A stretch of 25,081 bases of DNA from Pyrodictiaceae archaeon (lineage in GTDB: Archaea > Thermoproteota > Thermoprotei_A > Sulfolobales > Pyrodictiaceae): positions 1 to 25,081 of the forward strand of contig JALTZQ010000024.1 in NCBI GenBank assembly GCA_027046105.1, written 5' to 3'. The position numbers and the translations under genes are program-made. The notes under the pieces are model-generated. The model made no database searches, had not been told where the DNA came from, and was given only the letters and a program-made list of their open reading frames with translations. This document shows, piece by piece, positions 14,481-22,718 of this stretch (the stretch's first letter is position 1; each line of letters begins with the position of its first letter).

Positions 14481-15239
14481 ATGACCATAATAAGTAGTGA
14501 AGAAAAAGGTTATGATCCGTTATGGCTAACGACTATTATTGAAAAGCATGTTGCTCAAGGCGTAAAGAGGAAGTACTATAGGTTTAGACCTGCGAGATTC
14601 TATGGGGGCATTGCCACTGGCGATGTTGTTGGATGTAACCTTCGTTGTGTTTTCTGCTGGACTGGGCGGGCGAGGGATGACCCTAGACAAGGTTTCTGGA
14701 CCGACGCATATACAGCCTATAGGAGGCTTTCCAAAATAGCTTTAACTCACAAGTACCGGTTTGTACGTCTCTCGGGAGGAGAACCTACAATAGGATTTGA
14801 ACATTTAGCTCGTTTGCTTGATTACTTCGAGGAAGATTCAAGGTTTATATTCATTTTAGAAACTAATGGAATCCTTATAGGTGCACGACGAGAGTATGCA
14901 CGAATACTTTCAAGGTATAGTATATTACATGTACGTGTCTCAATAAAAGCTTGTAATAGCACATGGTTCCATAAATTAACGGGGGCTAAGCCTACTGCAT
15001 TCAGATACCAAGTGACTGCGTTGAAGAATCTCTTGGACTATGGTGTTAGTGTACATGCTGCTATAGTGGTCAGCTACGGTGACAATGAATGCTGGAAACA
15101 ATTTCTTGAGGAATTATCCAACACTGTTGGCGAGAAGATCATCACAGAGCTTGAACCCGAAGTTATAAAGCTTTACGGGCATGTTGCTAGACGTCTTAGA
15201 GCTCTAGGCTTGCTCCCCGAGAGATATACAACGATCTAG
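14481..15239 (+). CDS. Radical SAM protein
   Basis: Radical SAM enzymes use a 4Fe-4S cluster and S-adenosylmethionine to create a 5'-deoxyadenosyl radical. The cluster motif C-x3-C-x2-C is at residues 52, 56 and 59 (GCNLRCVFCW), followed by the SAM-binding SGGEPT near residue 100 and an ILETNG strand around 126. At 252 residues it has a partial TIM barrel and no obvious auxiliary-cluster or SPASM domain. The CNLRCVFCW plus SGGEPTIG form resembles archaeal activating-enzyme-like or uncharacterised radical SAM proteins. The reaction cannot be named. The start is ATG 14481, with GGGG four to seven bases upstream; a GTG four codons earlier is possible. The last 36 bases overlap the convergent tmcA gene. 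Confidence 0.85.
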   Translation: MTIISSEEKGYDPLWLTTIIEKHVAQGVKRKYYRFRPARFYGGIATGDVVGCNLRCVFCWTGRARDDPRQGFWTDAYTAYRRLSKIALTHKYRFVRLSGGEPTIGFEHLARLLDYFEEDSRFIFILETNGILIGARREYARILSRYSILHVRVSIKACNSTWFHKLTGAKPTAFRYQVTALKNLLDYGVSVHAAIVVSYGDNECWKQFLEELSNTVGEKIITELEPEVIKLYGHVARRLRALGLLPERYTTI

Positions 15240-17306
15240 TAATAAGCGTGTACCATCGCGTATTAATGCTTCAATATTTTCGTCTTTAAGTTCACGTATA
15301 TTGTATGCTTCCCACAAAGGCTTACCCTGTGCAACAATAAACACCATTGCTAGTATTTGTTTCCTGTCTAGTAGCGATAGGCAACACTTGTATGCAGCTT
15401 TTGCGAGAAGAAGGAGTAGGGTATCTTGTACACTTTCAATATGCAGCCTACTACCAAGGAATGCTTTCAACCGGTATACTTGATTATTCGTTAACAAGCT
15501 TTTCAGTTCCATTTCATTACTAGATGTTTCGTCGTAGCCACAATTCTTTAGAATGTCTACTATTTCCTCAGCTGGTAAATCTCGATAAACACTTGAGGCT
15601 GCAAGAACTAGCCGGTAACGGAACTCAGCTAAAATATTCATTAACGTGGCTTTAACTTCATCCTTTAAAGGCTTTATTACAGCAACGTTTTTCTCCCCTG
15701 TAATTCTGTTAAACCTTGGTGATATGTAGAAAGGCATGTACCCATTCCGTAGCCAGAAAGGTATCACATCGTGATTTGAGAACACGGCCCCAATAGCCCC
15801 TGCAGTCTCCTTGAAGATACCTTCTATTTCCCTAAGAAGTAGACTACCTATGCCCCTTCTTTGAAGGCTTGGTACGACTGCTATACGGACTATACGGGCT
15901 ATATTAATGGGTAATAAGACACCATAATTTCGCTCAATAAGATCTTTTAGCATTTTGTCATCAATATTCACTTGCGCAACTGCTACAACGTTTTCACCTA
16001 CTTTAGCTACAAATATCTCGTGATTCGACTCCAGCAATAGTACGAGATCATTTGGCATGTTGCGATAATGAGCAAGCACTAATACACTATAAATTGAGCG
16101 CAATAGGTTGTAATGCTCAATAAGTAGATCTTTGTTTACTTGTTCCACTATAATCTTATCATGTTGTAACTCTTTGATCTCTGGTTCAACATTTAACATG
16201 AAAGTATGATATATCCATTCTTCTAGGGGATCACTTGCCGGATACCTTATGGGTTGTTCAAGAACTATAGTATGTGGATTTGGTATATTACTGAGTAGTC
16301 TATGAAGGAATGCTTTACCAGAGCCCTCGTATCCATGGATTGTAGTTGATATGATTGTTTTTCGGCTACGATGTGCTATTCTTCTTACTCTAGCAATGCC
16401 TATTGTTGCTGCTTCATCAATAACTGTGAAAGGTTGTGCTAATAGATCCGTATACTCCTTGAAATATACTTTAAACCAACCACCTTTAATACCTTGATAA
16501 ATACGCCTTGACCCCCATGCCTTGTACTTGATACCGCTTTTTCGCAGCCCACGAGCAAGATGTACAAATAGTGATTGTACTGCTTGTAGCGAAGAGGCGA
16601 CTACAGCAACTTCTCCAACCTCTTTTCTAGCTATCATTAATGAAAGGAGAAGCCCTATTGCACTGGTTTTCCCTCTTCCTCTATTCCCCGTTAATATGAT
16701 TGAAATAGCATTCTCAGTCTTTAACAATCTATACATTTCTTTTATTGCTTCCGCCTGATCTATTGTCGCAACAAGTTCTTCAAGCCATAGAGGGAGACCA
16801 GTTTTGTGTGGCCTAGGTATTGTTGGCGCCTTTTCATTAATAGTTTTATCGACAATAATCTTTTTATTGGAGAAATCTACAACAAGTACTTGTCGAGCAT
16901 CACTAATTCTTTTTTTCAAATACCTACAGTATCTGCCATATCCTAGGGGGCACCATTTAGTCCAGTCTCTACGCGATACTAGTACCAGAACACCGCCTCG
17001 ACCAATAGTTTCAGCAACTGCTGCAACAGTATTTGCATCAATACGGCTATCTGTATCAACTATTACATGCGAATATGTTGTACCAAGTACATCCACAATG
17101 TTGTTTGGTTTTACCACATCAATCCCATGAAATGTCGTGGCTTCACTGCTTGTGACGATTAAAACACGTCTATTCCTGCTGCCTAGCACTTCTATTATTC
17201 TTCTAAGAACTTCAGACGTAACGCTTGTTACCACTAGGAGGCCACGATAGCCAGTACTATCTACATGCCGAATGAACTCTTCTATCCTATTTTGTAACAA
17301 TAACAC
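15204..17306 (-). CDS. tmcA: tRNA(Met) cytidine acetyltransferase TmcA (Kre33/NAT10 family)
   Basis: TmcA makes N4-acetylcytidine in RNA using ATP and acetyl-CoA; in archaeal hyperthermophiles the modification is widespread in tRNA and rRNA. Domain order is as in the family. An N-terminal DUF1726-like region (1-165) includes the conserved GGVLVLVSRRDW. A helicase-like RecD domain follows, with Walker A GNRGRGKTS (207-215), Walker B VIDEAA (295-300) and the STTIHGYEGSGKAF switch (320-333). The GNAT acetyltransferase domain has the acetyl-CoA loop QRRGIGS (482-488) and FWLRNGYMPFYISPRFNRIT. A helical tail ends the protein. At 700 residues it is slightly short but complete. The start is GTG at 17306. 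The 3' end overlaps the convergent radical SAM gene by 36 bases. Confidence 0.95.
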   Translation of the reverse strand: MLLLQNRIEEFIRHVDSTGYRGLLVVTSVTSEVLRRIIEVLGSRNRRVLIVTSSEATTFHGIDVVKPNNIVDVLGTTYSHVIVDTDSRIDANTVAAVAETIGRGGVLVLVSRRDWTKWCPLGYGRYCRYLKKRISDARQVLVVDFSNKKIIVDKTINEKAPTIPRPHKTGLPLWLEELVATIDQAEAIKEMYRLLKTENAISIILTGNRGRGKTSAIGLLLSLMIARKEVGEVAVVASSLQAVQSLFVHLARGLRKSGIKYKAWGSRRIYQGIKGGWFKVYFKEYTDLLAQPFTVIDEAATIGIARVRRIAHRSRKTIISTTIHGYEGSGKAFLHRLLSNIPNPHTIVLEQPIRYPASDPLEEWIYHTFMLNVEPEIKELQHDKIIVEQVNKDLLIEHYNLLRSIYSVLVLAHYRNMPNDLVLLLESNHEIFVAKVGENVVAVAQVNIDDKMLKDLIERNYGVLLPINIARIVRIAVVPSLQRRGIGSLLLREIEGIFKETAGAIGAVFSNHDVIPFWLRNGYMPFYISPRFNRITGEKNVAVIKPLKDEVKATLMNILAEFRYRLVLAASSVYRDLPAEEIVDILKNCGYDETSSNEMELKSLLTNNQVYRLKAFLGSRLHIESVQDTLLLLLAKAAYKCCLSLLDRKQILAMVFIVAQGKPLWEAYNIRELKDENIEALIRDGTRLLLDRCISLGEQA

Positions 17307-17438
17307 TACCCATACATGGTGGGTTAGTTACACCTTTATGGGTTACTATGCGACCAATATCTGGCTATTAAAGTTAAGCCACCAAACTGCATCTTTACCC
17401 CTACATAATGATTGTTGTTAAAGACCTGGGATACTATA

Positions 17439-17768
17439 ATGGATAAGAAGACATTTTCAGAGGATCTATGGAGCACCTTATTAGTTGTCCTGGAAGCATA
17501 CTATTGCGCTGTTAAAGAGGGGGATAAGTGGCTGGAATCCTCTTTACGAAACCATTTTTACAATCTTGCATCGCTTCTTGCAGGACTAGGTTCGCCAATA
17601 ATTGTGCATGAGAATGTCACTATAGGGCTACATCGACTACTTATCGCATGCCCTCTATGTAAAAGGCATGGCTTTAACATTGAAATTGTTGAGGATAACG
17701 TACTAGTCTCTTGCCGTTGTGATGACAGCGTCGTGTTAAGATATGAGGTTAAGGGTAAGTATTGCTAG
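17439..17768 (+). CDS. Small hypothetical protein with two cysteine pairs
   Basis: I do not recognise this 109-residue protein. An N-terminal helical half (SEDLWSTLLVVLEAYYCAVK, then LRNHFYNLASLLAGLG) is followed by a small beta domain. In it C-P-L-C (71, 74) and C-R-C (92, 94) face each other across a 17-residue spacer, a spacing that suits a zinc ribbon-like knuckle. The spacer GFNIEIVEDNVLVS is a beta hairpin. The ATG at 17439 is chosen over a TTG at 17412 because the helix begins soon after it; Shine-Dalgarno evidence is weak. It is divergent from tmcA with about 130 bases between and has no same-strand partner close by, since 377 non-coding bases follow. Confidence 0.6.
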   Translation: MDKKTFSEDLWSTLLVVLEAYYCAVKEGDKWLESSLRNHFYNLASLLAGLGSPIIVHENVTIGLHRLLIACPLCKRHGFNIEIVEDNVLVSCRCDDSVVLRYEVKGKYC

Positions 17769-18145
17769 GGTAAGATACTATAGGCAACAAGTGTAAGTAC
17801 AGTTCTTATGGGTGGATGAGGTAGTAGGGACGTGCCGAATATGGGTGTGGATAGGTGGAGCGACCCTGACACCCAAAAAGCACTGCGATAAATACATTGC
17901 ATCTTCGCATCTTCATGACTCTGCTCAGTGAGGTGGGCACGCTCATTCCTTGAAGAATCGCTGAGTGCGTAACCACATCATCGCAGCATTATCCTTAAAT
18001 GATTATCATTATGCGGGCGTCGTCGCTGCGCGGTTCGTCACATATTGATCAGTCCTTTCGAGCCTCTTCATCCGCCCAGCTATGTATTAGGCTATCCATA
18101 CATTATAATCTTGATGCGCCCGATGTTCTCGTTGAGCATTAACAT
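17769..18145. other. Long intergenic stretch with GC-rich patches, palindrome and short repeats
   Basis: No gene is supported in these 377 bases. By count, 17811-17870 is 35/60 G+C and 18011-18040 is 21/30, well above neighbouring coding DNA. Other visible elements are GGGTG (17810-17814) and CACCC (17870-17874), which bracket a GATGA and a CTGA in the manner of a loose box C/D RNA, and a tandem octamer GCATCTTC at 17899-17914. There is also a perfect 13-bp palindrome AATGATTATCATT at 17998-18010, and a minus-strand GATGA...CTGA...GTGACGA series at about 18032-18070. A TATA-like box for the next gene is at 18101-18110. None of these alone proves an RNA gene. Confidence 0.35.
18101..18110 (+). 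promoter_or_regulatory. TATA-like box for the TGT-paralogue operon
   Basis: CATTATAATC lies about 40 bases before the ATG at 18146. The usual spacing would start transcription near 18132, leaving a leader of about a dozen bases. Pattern-based inference. Confidence 0.45.
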
Positions 18146-19354
18146 ATGTTATACATATGGTCATATCCGGTCAGTGATTTTACTTTTCAACCGGATTTCA
18201 TGGTAATACCGCGTCTAGGCTCGATACTTATGGCTGGCTTTAAACTGATACTGGGTACTCCTCTTAATGCAACACCTAAGCCATGGCTTTTAATGGATAT
18301 TCCCGGTGTAATGGTTAATGCTTTTGAACTCTTAAGGTATGGTAATTTCTCGGCTCTTCGCGGATCTGGTCTACGTAAATTACTTGGTATTCAAGACCTA
18401 GATGTAGAGTTGTGGATTGATAGTGGAGGTTACCAATTTCTAAGTAGAGGTATTGACCCTGGCGTTGAGAAGATAGCAAGATTGTATAGGGAAATTGATG
18501 CAGATTACTATGTTAGCCTGGACTATCCCCCAAGCCCAAGTGATAGCCCAGTACTTCAACGACTAAAAATAACGAAGACCATTCATGCATATCTTACACT
18601 ACGAAGCCGCTTAAGGGATCTGGCTGAAAGTGGCAGACTTGTGCCCGTTTTTCACTTATCTGTTGGTGCTACACTACAGTTACAACTTAGACAATATGAG
18701 GCTACAGCTACAGTTGCCTCTGTTGGTGGTCTTGTACCGTATTTTATGCAGCGTGCCGGTCGCCATTCTCGCTTAAAGGCTGTTCTATTTCTTATTATGT
18801 TGAGAAAGCTCTGGGATGGCCATCTCCACGCACTAGGACTCGCATCAACAGCAATAATTCCGCTTCTTCGCTTAATAGGTATTGACAGTGGTGATACACA
18901 GACTTGGCGGCATAAAGCAGCTTATGGAAAGATAGTGATTCCGGGTATTGGCGAGAGGCATGTCAGCAATAGAAAAGTAAACTTTGGGCCCTCAGTACTA
19001 AGGCCCGAAGAGGAGGAGGTCTTTAAGAAAATCACTGCTGAAGCATATAGATGGATCAGAATTTCGCGGGAGGAGCTCGCCAAGAGCTTTGAGGCAAGAG
19101 CATTGTTTAACGCCTGGATTCTCTTGGTGGTTTCAAAGAATGGACATCACTATAATGGTCCTAGTGCACCCTTTGCTAAACTTTATGAGAATACACGTAA
19201 ACTCCTAGAGGCTTCTCCCATGGATCTAGAAGAGGCTCTTGCGAGACTGTTAAGACAAGCCTTAGACACATCCAGTAAAAAGACCTGGCTACAAGTAGTG
19301 AGTGACAGAACTGGTGTAAATGGCATTGTTGTAGATAAGGTAGAAACGGGCTAA
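18146..19354 (+). CDS. tRNA-guanine transglycosylase (TGT) paralogue, cysteine-free
   Basis: TGT-fold enzymes swap guanine for 7-deazaguanine bases in tRNA, and DpdA relatives do so in DNA. This 402-residue protein retains the barrel landmarks: WIDSGGYQF with Asp92 (the TGT DSGGFQ acid/base), DADYYVSLDYPPS (119-130), ASVGGLVPYF at 191-200 (TGT IGGLSVG-like), and HALGLAS (228-234). IDSGDTQTWR (246-255), with Asp250, lies where TGT has its nucleophile Asp in D-M-F-D-C-x-x-P-T-R. There is no cysteine anywhere, so the C-x-C-x2-C zinc site of bacterial and archaeal TGT is missing, as are PUA or C2-C3 domains of archaeal TgtA. It is thus not the ordinary archaeosine TGT; a DpdA-like or novel transglycosylase is possible. 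The ATG follows a TATA-like box. It ends three bases before the next gene, so the two are in one operon. Confidence 0.65.
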   Translation: MLYIWSYPVSDFTFQPDFMVIPRLGSILMAGFKLILGTPLNATPKPWLLMDIPGVMVNAFELLRYGNFSALRGSGLRKLLGIQDLDVELWIDSGGYQFLSRGIDPGVEKIARLYREIDADYYVSLDYPPSPSDSPVLQRLKITKTIHAYLTLRSRLRDLAESGRLVPVFHLSVGATLQLQLRQYEATATVASVGGLVPYFMQRAGRHSRLKAVLFLIMLRKLWDGHLHALGLASTAIIPLLRLIGIDSGDTQTWRHKAAYGKIVIPGIGERHVSNRKVNFGPSVLRPEEEEVFKKITAEAYRWIRISREELAKSFEARALFNAWILLVVSKNGHHYNGPSAPFAKLYENTRKLLEASPMDLEEALARLLRQALDTSSKKTWLQVVSDRTGVNGIVVDKVETG

Positions 19355-19357
19355 ACT

Positions 19358-20431
19358 ATGACTAATTGTATTTGTGTTGTAGGTTATGGTAGAATAGGCT
19401 CAATTACTGCACAACTTCTGCGAGCTAAAGGTATTCCTTTAAGAGTTTTTGATAAGGATCCTAATGTTATCAAGAAAGCTAGAAGTAATGGTCTACCAGT
19501 ATACAGTGATCTCAGTGAATGTGTGTGTCCTATTGCGGCAGTGGCTGTACCTAGTAGGGCTGCGTTGGATGTTGTCGAGTTTCTTGCTTCTAAGGGCATA
19601 TCTGTAGTTGATGTCTCATACATTGAGGATCCACTAGTTTACTCAGATCTCGTAAACCAGTATGATGTCACCATTTATGCCGATACGGGTCTTGCACCGG
19701 GCTTATCTAATGCAATTGCTGCATACCTGTATAGCTTACTTGGCGGCGCGGATTCCATAGTAATTTATGTTGGTGGCTTATCGTACAAACCTTATGGCAT
19801 TCTGGGGCTAGTAGCTTCGTGGAGCATCGAGGATCTTATTGAAGAGTACACACGGCCTGCAAGGGCACGTATACGTGGCCGTAATATTCTACTCGATCCT
19901 CTAGATCACGCTTTTGTCGTAGGTTTAGAAGGGGTAGGTGTATTTGAAGCCTTGCCAACTGATGGCTTGAGGACTATGCTGACTAGTTTTCCCGACGTAG
20001 ATACAATGGTAGAATATACACTAAGATACCCTGGCCATTTAGCTGTACTCAAAATACTTCGCGACCTGGGATTATTTAGTGATAATAAGATAGATGAATG
20101 CCCGTTGCCTCCAAAATCTCTTGTCTCTATGTTACTGGAAAAGAGGTTACCACGCAGCGATGATAGAGTAGTATTGTATGTTGTAGTAGAGTATAGGGGG
20201 AAAACCATTTCTATGTATCTTGATATACGTCAAGATAAGCTCAACCTTAAATATCCAGCATTATCCTACATAACTGCGCTTGTACACGCATGGTTTACGA
20301 TCAAGGCTTTAACCAGTAAATTACGTGGCTTGGTACTGCCAGAATATATTGGCCTTAAGGAGCACTTATTTAGGGATCTTCTTAGCTGGCTTAAAGCCAA
20401 TGGTGTTAATCTTGAAAAAAGATGGCATTAA
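19358..20431 (+). CDS. Saccharopine dehydrogenase/lysine 6-dehydrogenase-like oxidoreductase
   Basis: NAD(P)-dependent dehydrogenase of the saccharopine dehydrogenase family; characterised relatives oxidise the epsilon-amino group of lysine. The Rossmann motif GYGRIG is at residues 9-14, the acidic end of strand two at VFDKD (30-34), and AVAVPSRAALDVVEF follows. The second domain carries the family signatures DTGLAPGLSN (about 108-117) and WSIEDLIEEYTRPARARIRG (about 153-172). At 357 residues it matches lysine 6-dehydrogenase-like archaeal proteins and is shorter than true saccharopine reductases. The ATG follows the TGT-paralogue stop by three bases, and its 3' end overlaps the EamA gene by 32 bases, so translation is likely coupled on both sides. 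Substrate is uncertain; a lysine or another amino acid is an inference from the family. Confidence 0.75.
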   Translation: MTNCICVVGYGRIGSITAQLLRAKGIPLRVFDKDPNVIKKARSNGLPVYSDLSECVCPIAAVAVPSRAALDVVEFLASKGISVVDVSYIEDPLVYSDLVNQYDVTIYADTGLAPGLSNAIAAYLYSLLGGADSIVIYVGGLSYKPYGILGLVASWSIEDLIEEYTRPARARIRGRNILLDPLDHAFVVGLEGVGVFEALPTDGLRTMLTSFPDVDTMVEYTLRYPGHLAVLKILRDLGLFSDNKIDECPLPPKSLVSMLLEKRLPRSDDRVVLYVVVEYRGKTISMYLDIRQDKLNLKYPALSYITALVHAWFTIKALTSKLRGLVLPEYIGLKEHLFRDLLSWLKANGVNLEKRWH

Positions 20432-21299
20432 GGGATTGTTAAGCGTCTACGCTGCTGCAGTTTTATGGTCAACTATTGGCGTTGCGGCCAGGTATGCATA
20501 CACACATGGTGCAAGTGCTATTGAGGTAACTGCTCTTCGGGCAGGCTTTGTCATGGTTATATCGCTACCCTATCTTGGTGTAAAACGAAGACTTGAAACT
20601 CTTGCTTCAAAAGAGGTACTAACAGCTTCCACACTGATAGTTGCCCCATTCTATCTTTCATATCTTATTGCTGTGGATCTTATTGGTGTAGGGCTTGCAG
20701 CGATACTACTCTATACGGCCCCTATATGGGTCTATGCATACAACATATTGATACAACACGAAAGGCCATCTACTATGGGATTTACAGCGATAATACTGGC
20801 TGTCTTTGGAGTGATATTACTGAATAGAGACGCTAGCTTAGTTGTAAACAATTTAGGCTTAATTGCAGGTCTTTCTTCGGGTCTACTTTACGCTACACTC
20901 ATAGTCTATATGGAGAAGCTCATGAGTAGAAACAGAGAGTTAAACGAGCTTGAGTTAGCACTTAGTGTTCAGGGTTTAGCTTCTTTACCGATACTTATGC
21001 TTCTTCTAACATTTGGTAAGCCAGTTATACTCCTTAACCCTATAGTGCTTGGAGCCGGAGTCTACCTTGCATTAATGACTGGTGTCCTTGCCTATTACTT
21101 GTTTTATTGGGGATTAAGGAGAATAGGGTCTCTATACTCATCGGTTGCAGCAACACTGGAACCAGCCATGGCGATTGTGTGGGGCGTTGTACTCTTCAGC
21201 GAAAAACTGGGATTTGAAAAGATTGTAGGCGGTGGACTTATTCTATTCTCACAGATCATTCTTAGACTTGGTTACTCGTTTCGCCAAGCTTTCTCATGA
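20400..21299 (+). CDS. EamA/DMT-family transporter
   Basis: Drug/metabolite transporter superfamily protein, which in the EamA branch exports amino acids or other small metabolites. About 299 residues with ten hydrophobic segments arranged as two five-helix repeats: the first begins LLSVYAAAVLWSTIGVAARY and includes VTALRAGFVM, and the second begins LGLIAGLSSGLLYATLIVYM and ends near GGGLILFSQIIL. The second-repeat signature (SLYSSVAATLEPAMAIVWGV followed by LFSEKL) is typical of EamA. The start is set at ATG 20400; TTG at 20412 is equally possible, and upstream codons belong to the preceding reading frame. It overlaps the dehydrogenase gene by 32 bases and the convergent CoA-disulfide reductase by 38. 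In this operon it may export the dehydrogenase's substrate or product, an inference from gene order only. Confidence 0.85.
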   Translation: MVLILKKDGIKGLLSVYAAAVLWSTIGVAARYAYTHGASAIEVTALRAGFVMVISLPYLGVKRRLETLASKEVLTASTLIVAPFYLSYLIAVDLIGVGLAAILLYTAPIWVYAYNILIQHERPSTMGFTAIILAVFGVILLNRDASLVVNNLGLIAGLSSGLLYATLIVYMEKLMSRNRELNELELALSVQGLASLPILMLLLTFGKPVILLNPIVLGAGVYLALMTGVLAYYLFYWGLRRIGSLYSSVAATLEPAMAIVWGVVLFSEKLGFEKIVGGGLILFSQIILRLGYSFRQAFS

Positions 21300-22632
21300 G
21301 CAGTCTAGCGGCTATAACAAGTGGATCCCAGACTGGTGCCACTAATGGCATGTAACCCCAATCCCCATAGAATAGATCCCATACGGTACCTTGCTTATAT
21401 AGCAGGGCTGCTATGACATTAATTCTCCAGAATGCTGACTCATCTGTACCTATAGCTTGTGCACCTAATAACTTACCCGTTTTAGCATCAGCTATTACTT
21501 TCAGTGTTATCCTACCCTTAATTGGAGCATAAGCTGCCTTGGTATTTGATTCTATCTTGACCGCTATCGTGTCAATTCCTCTTTGCATCGCTTCCTCTTC
21601 AGTTAATCCTGTAGCGGCTACAATATTGCCAAAGGCCATTGTCACACTAGTCCTTACAATACCAGGAAACCTAGCTTTTTGTCCTGCAATATTTGTACCA
21701 GCGACATACCCCATCTTGTTAGCAGCTGGCGCTAATGGAGCCCAAATTCGATCCCCAGTAATTAGGTCTCTTGTCTCAACAACATCTCCGGCAGCATATA
21801 CATGTTCTACATTAGTTTGCATGTACTCATTGACCCATAGGGCACCCGTTTGGCCTATTTTGAGGCCCGCCCTTTCAGCGAGTTCAGTATTTGGTTTTAT
21901 GCCAATTGCAACTATGACTGCATCGACCTCGATATGACTATCGTCTTCTAGTACTACATACTGCGCCTTTTCACCAACACCTTCTATACCCTTAACCTTT
22001 TTACCAATTTTTACATTAACATTATTAGACTCAAGCATGCCGTATATATGCTCCGCCATATCCTTATCAAGCATTCTAGGCAATATACGGTCAAGCGCTT
22101 CAATTAAAATAACCTCTTTCCCAAGACTACGAAGAGCCTCACTAAGTTCAAAACCAATATAACCACCACCTACTATAGCTACCCGTCTTACTGCTCTCGT
22201 AGTCATGTAGTTTCTTATTCTTTCAGCATCATCTAGACTGTGTAGTACAAAGACATTCTCATAGCCTATCCAGTTTAATGGCACAACAGGTTTTGCACCA
22301 GTCGCTATAACTAGGTAATCATACTTTGTTTCGCCTTTCTCATTACCACGCTTCCATTCAACAACTTTTTTCTCTACGTCCACACTGACCACTTCAGTGT
22401 TTAATTCAACTTTTATTCCCCTGCGTCTTGTGAACTCCTCGATGGGGTAATGGATAAGATCAAAAAGATTCTTAACATAACAGCCTATGTAATATGGTGT
22501 ACCACATAGTGCAAAGCTTATCCAACGCCCCTTCTCATAGACAATAACTTCTACTTTTTGTCCCAACAGACGCTTTACTCTACTAGCTGCTGACATTCCC
22601 GCTGCTCCACCGCCTATTACAACTACTCTCAT
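21262..22632 (-). CDS. cdr: CoA-disulfide reductase / NADH oxidase-type flavoprotein
   Basis: FAD-dependent pyridine nucleotide-disulfide oxidoreductase of the CoA-disulfide reductase branch, which keeps CoA reduced as the main thiol or reduces sulfur or oxygen. FAD motif VVVIGGGAAGMSAASRV spans residues 3-19. The single redox cysteine is Cys43 in SFALCGTPYYIG, matching the SxxxCG of the subfamily. NAD motif VAIVGGGYIGFELSEAL is near 150-166, and the second FAD motif VYAAGDVVE is near 288-296. The dimerisation domain ends with GYMPLVAPVWDPL. Length is 456, normal for the family. The start ATG at 22632 follows a TATA-like AAAATATAGC (minus, 22684-22693). It could support the CoA made by the operon 7 kb away. 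NADH oxidase and polysulfide reductase activity cannot be excluded. Confidence 0.88.
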   Translation of the reverse strand: MRVVVIGGGAAGMSAASRVKRLLGQKVEVIVYEKGRWISFALCGTPYYIGCYVKNLFDLIHYPIEEFTRRRGIKVELNTEVVSVDVEKKVVEWKRGNEKGETKYDYLVIATGAKPVVPLNWIGYENVFVLHSLDDAERIRNYMTTRAVRRVAIVGGGYIGFELSEALRSLGKEVILIEALDRILPRMLDKDMAEHIYGMLESNNVNVKIGKKVKGIEGVGEKAQYVVLEDDSHIEVDAVIVAIGIKPNTELAERAGLKIGQTGALWVNEYMQTNVEHVYAAGDVVETRDLITGDRIWAPLAPAANKMGYVAGTNIAGQKARFPGIVRTSVTMAFGNIVAATGLTEEEAMQRGIDTIAVKIESNTKAAYAPIKGRITLKVIADAKTGKLLGAQAIGTDESAFWRINVIAALLYKQGTVWDLFYGDWGYMPLVAPVWDPLVIAARLLMRKLGETSNQV

Positions 22633-22683
22633 GGCCTAAACCATGTAAGATACATTAGGGAGATAAAGGGTTATTAGTTTAGT

Positions 22684-22693
22684 GCTATATTTT
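22684..22693 (-). promoter_or_regulatory. TATA-like box for the CoA-disulfide reductase gene
   Basis: Minus-strand AAAATATAGC lies in the 86-base spacer after rtcB. Start of transcription near 22663 would give a leader of about 30 bases before the ATG at 22632. Confidence 0.4.
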
Positions 22694-22697
22694 CAGT

Positions 22698-22702
22698 AAA
22701 AA
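22698..22702 (-). terminator. T-tract after rtcB
   Basis: Minus-strand CTACTTTTTACTG carries a five-T run 17 bases past the rtcB stop, the pattern of an archaeal intrinsic stop. It is short, so read-through into the next gene is possible. Confidence 0.3.
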
Positions 22703-22718
22703 GTAGTTTACGTTCTAT

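Noticed and set aside
17810..17874. Box C/D RNA bracketed by GGGTG and CACCC
   Set aside because: The stem directly abuts GATGA without the bulged residues of a kink-turn, and no D'/C' pair is evident; kept only as part of the spacer description.
17998..18010. Fur-regulated iron operator
   Set aside because: The palindrome resembles a Fur box, but the downstream genes have no iron link and archaeal site preferences differ; left as an unexplained palindrome.
18032..18072. Minus-strand C, D' and C'-like boxes
   Set aside because: No closing D box (CTGA) or terminal stem follows, so a complete guide RNA is not supported.
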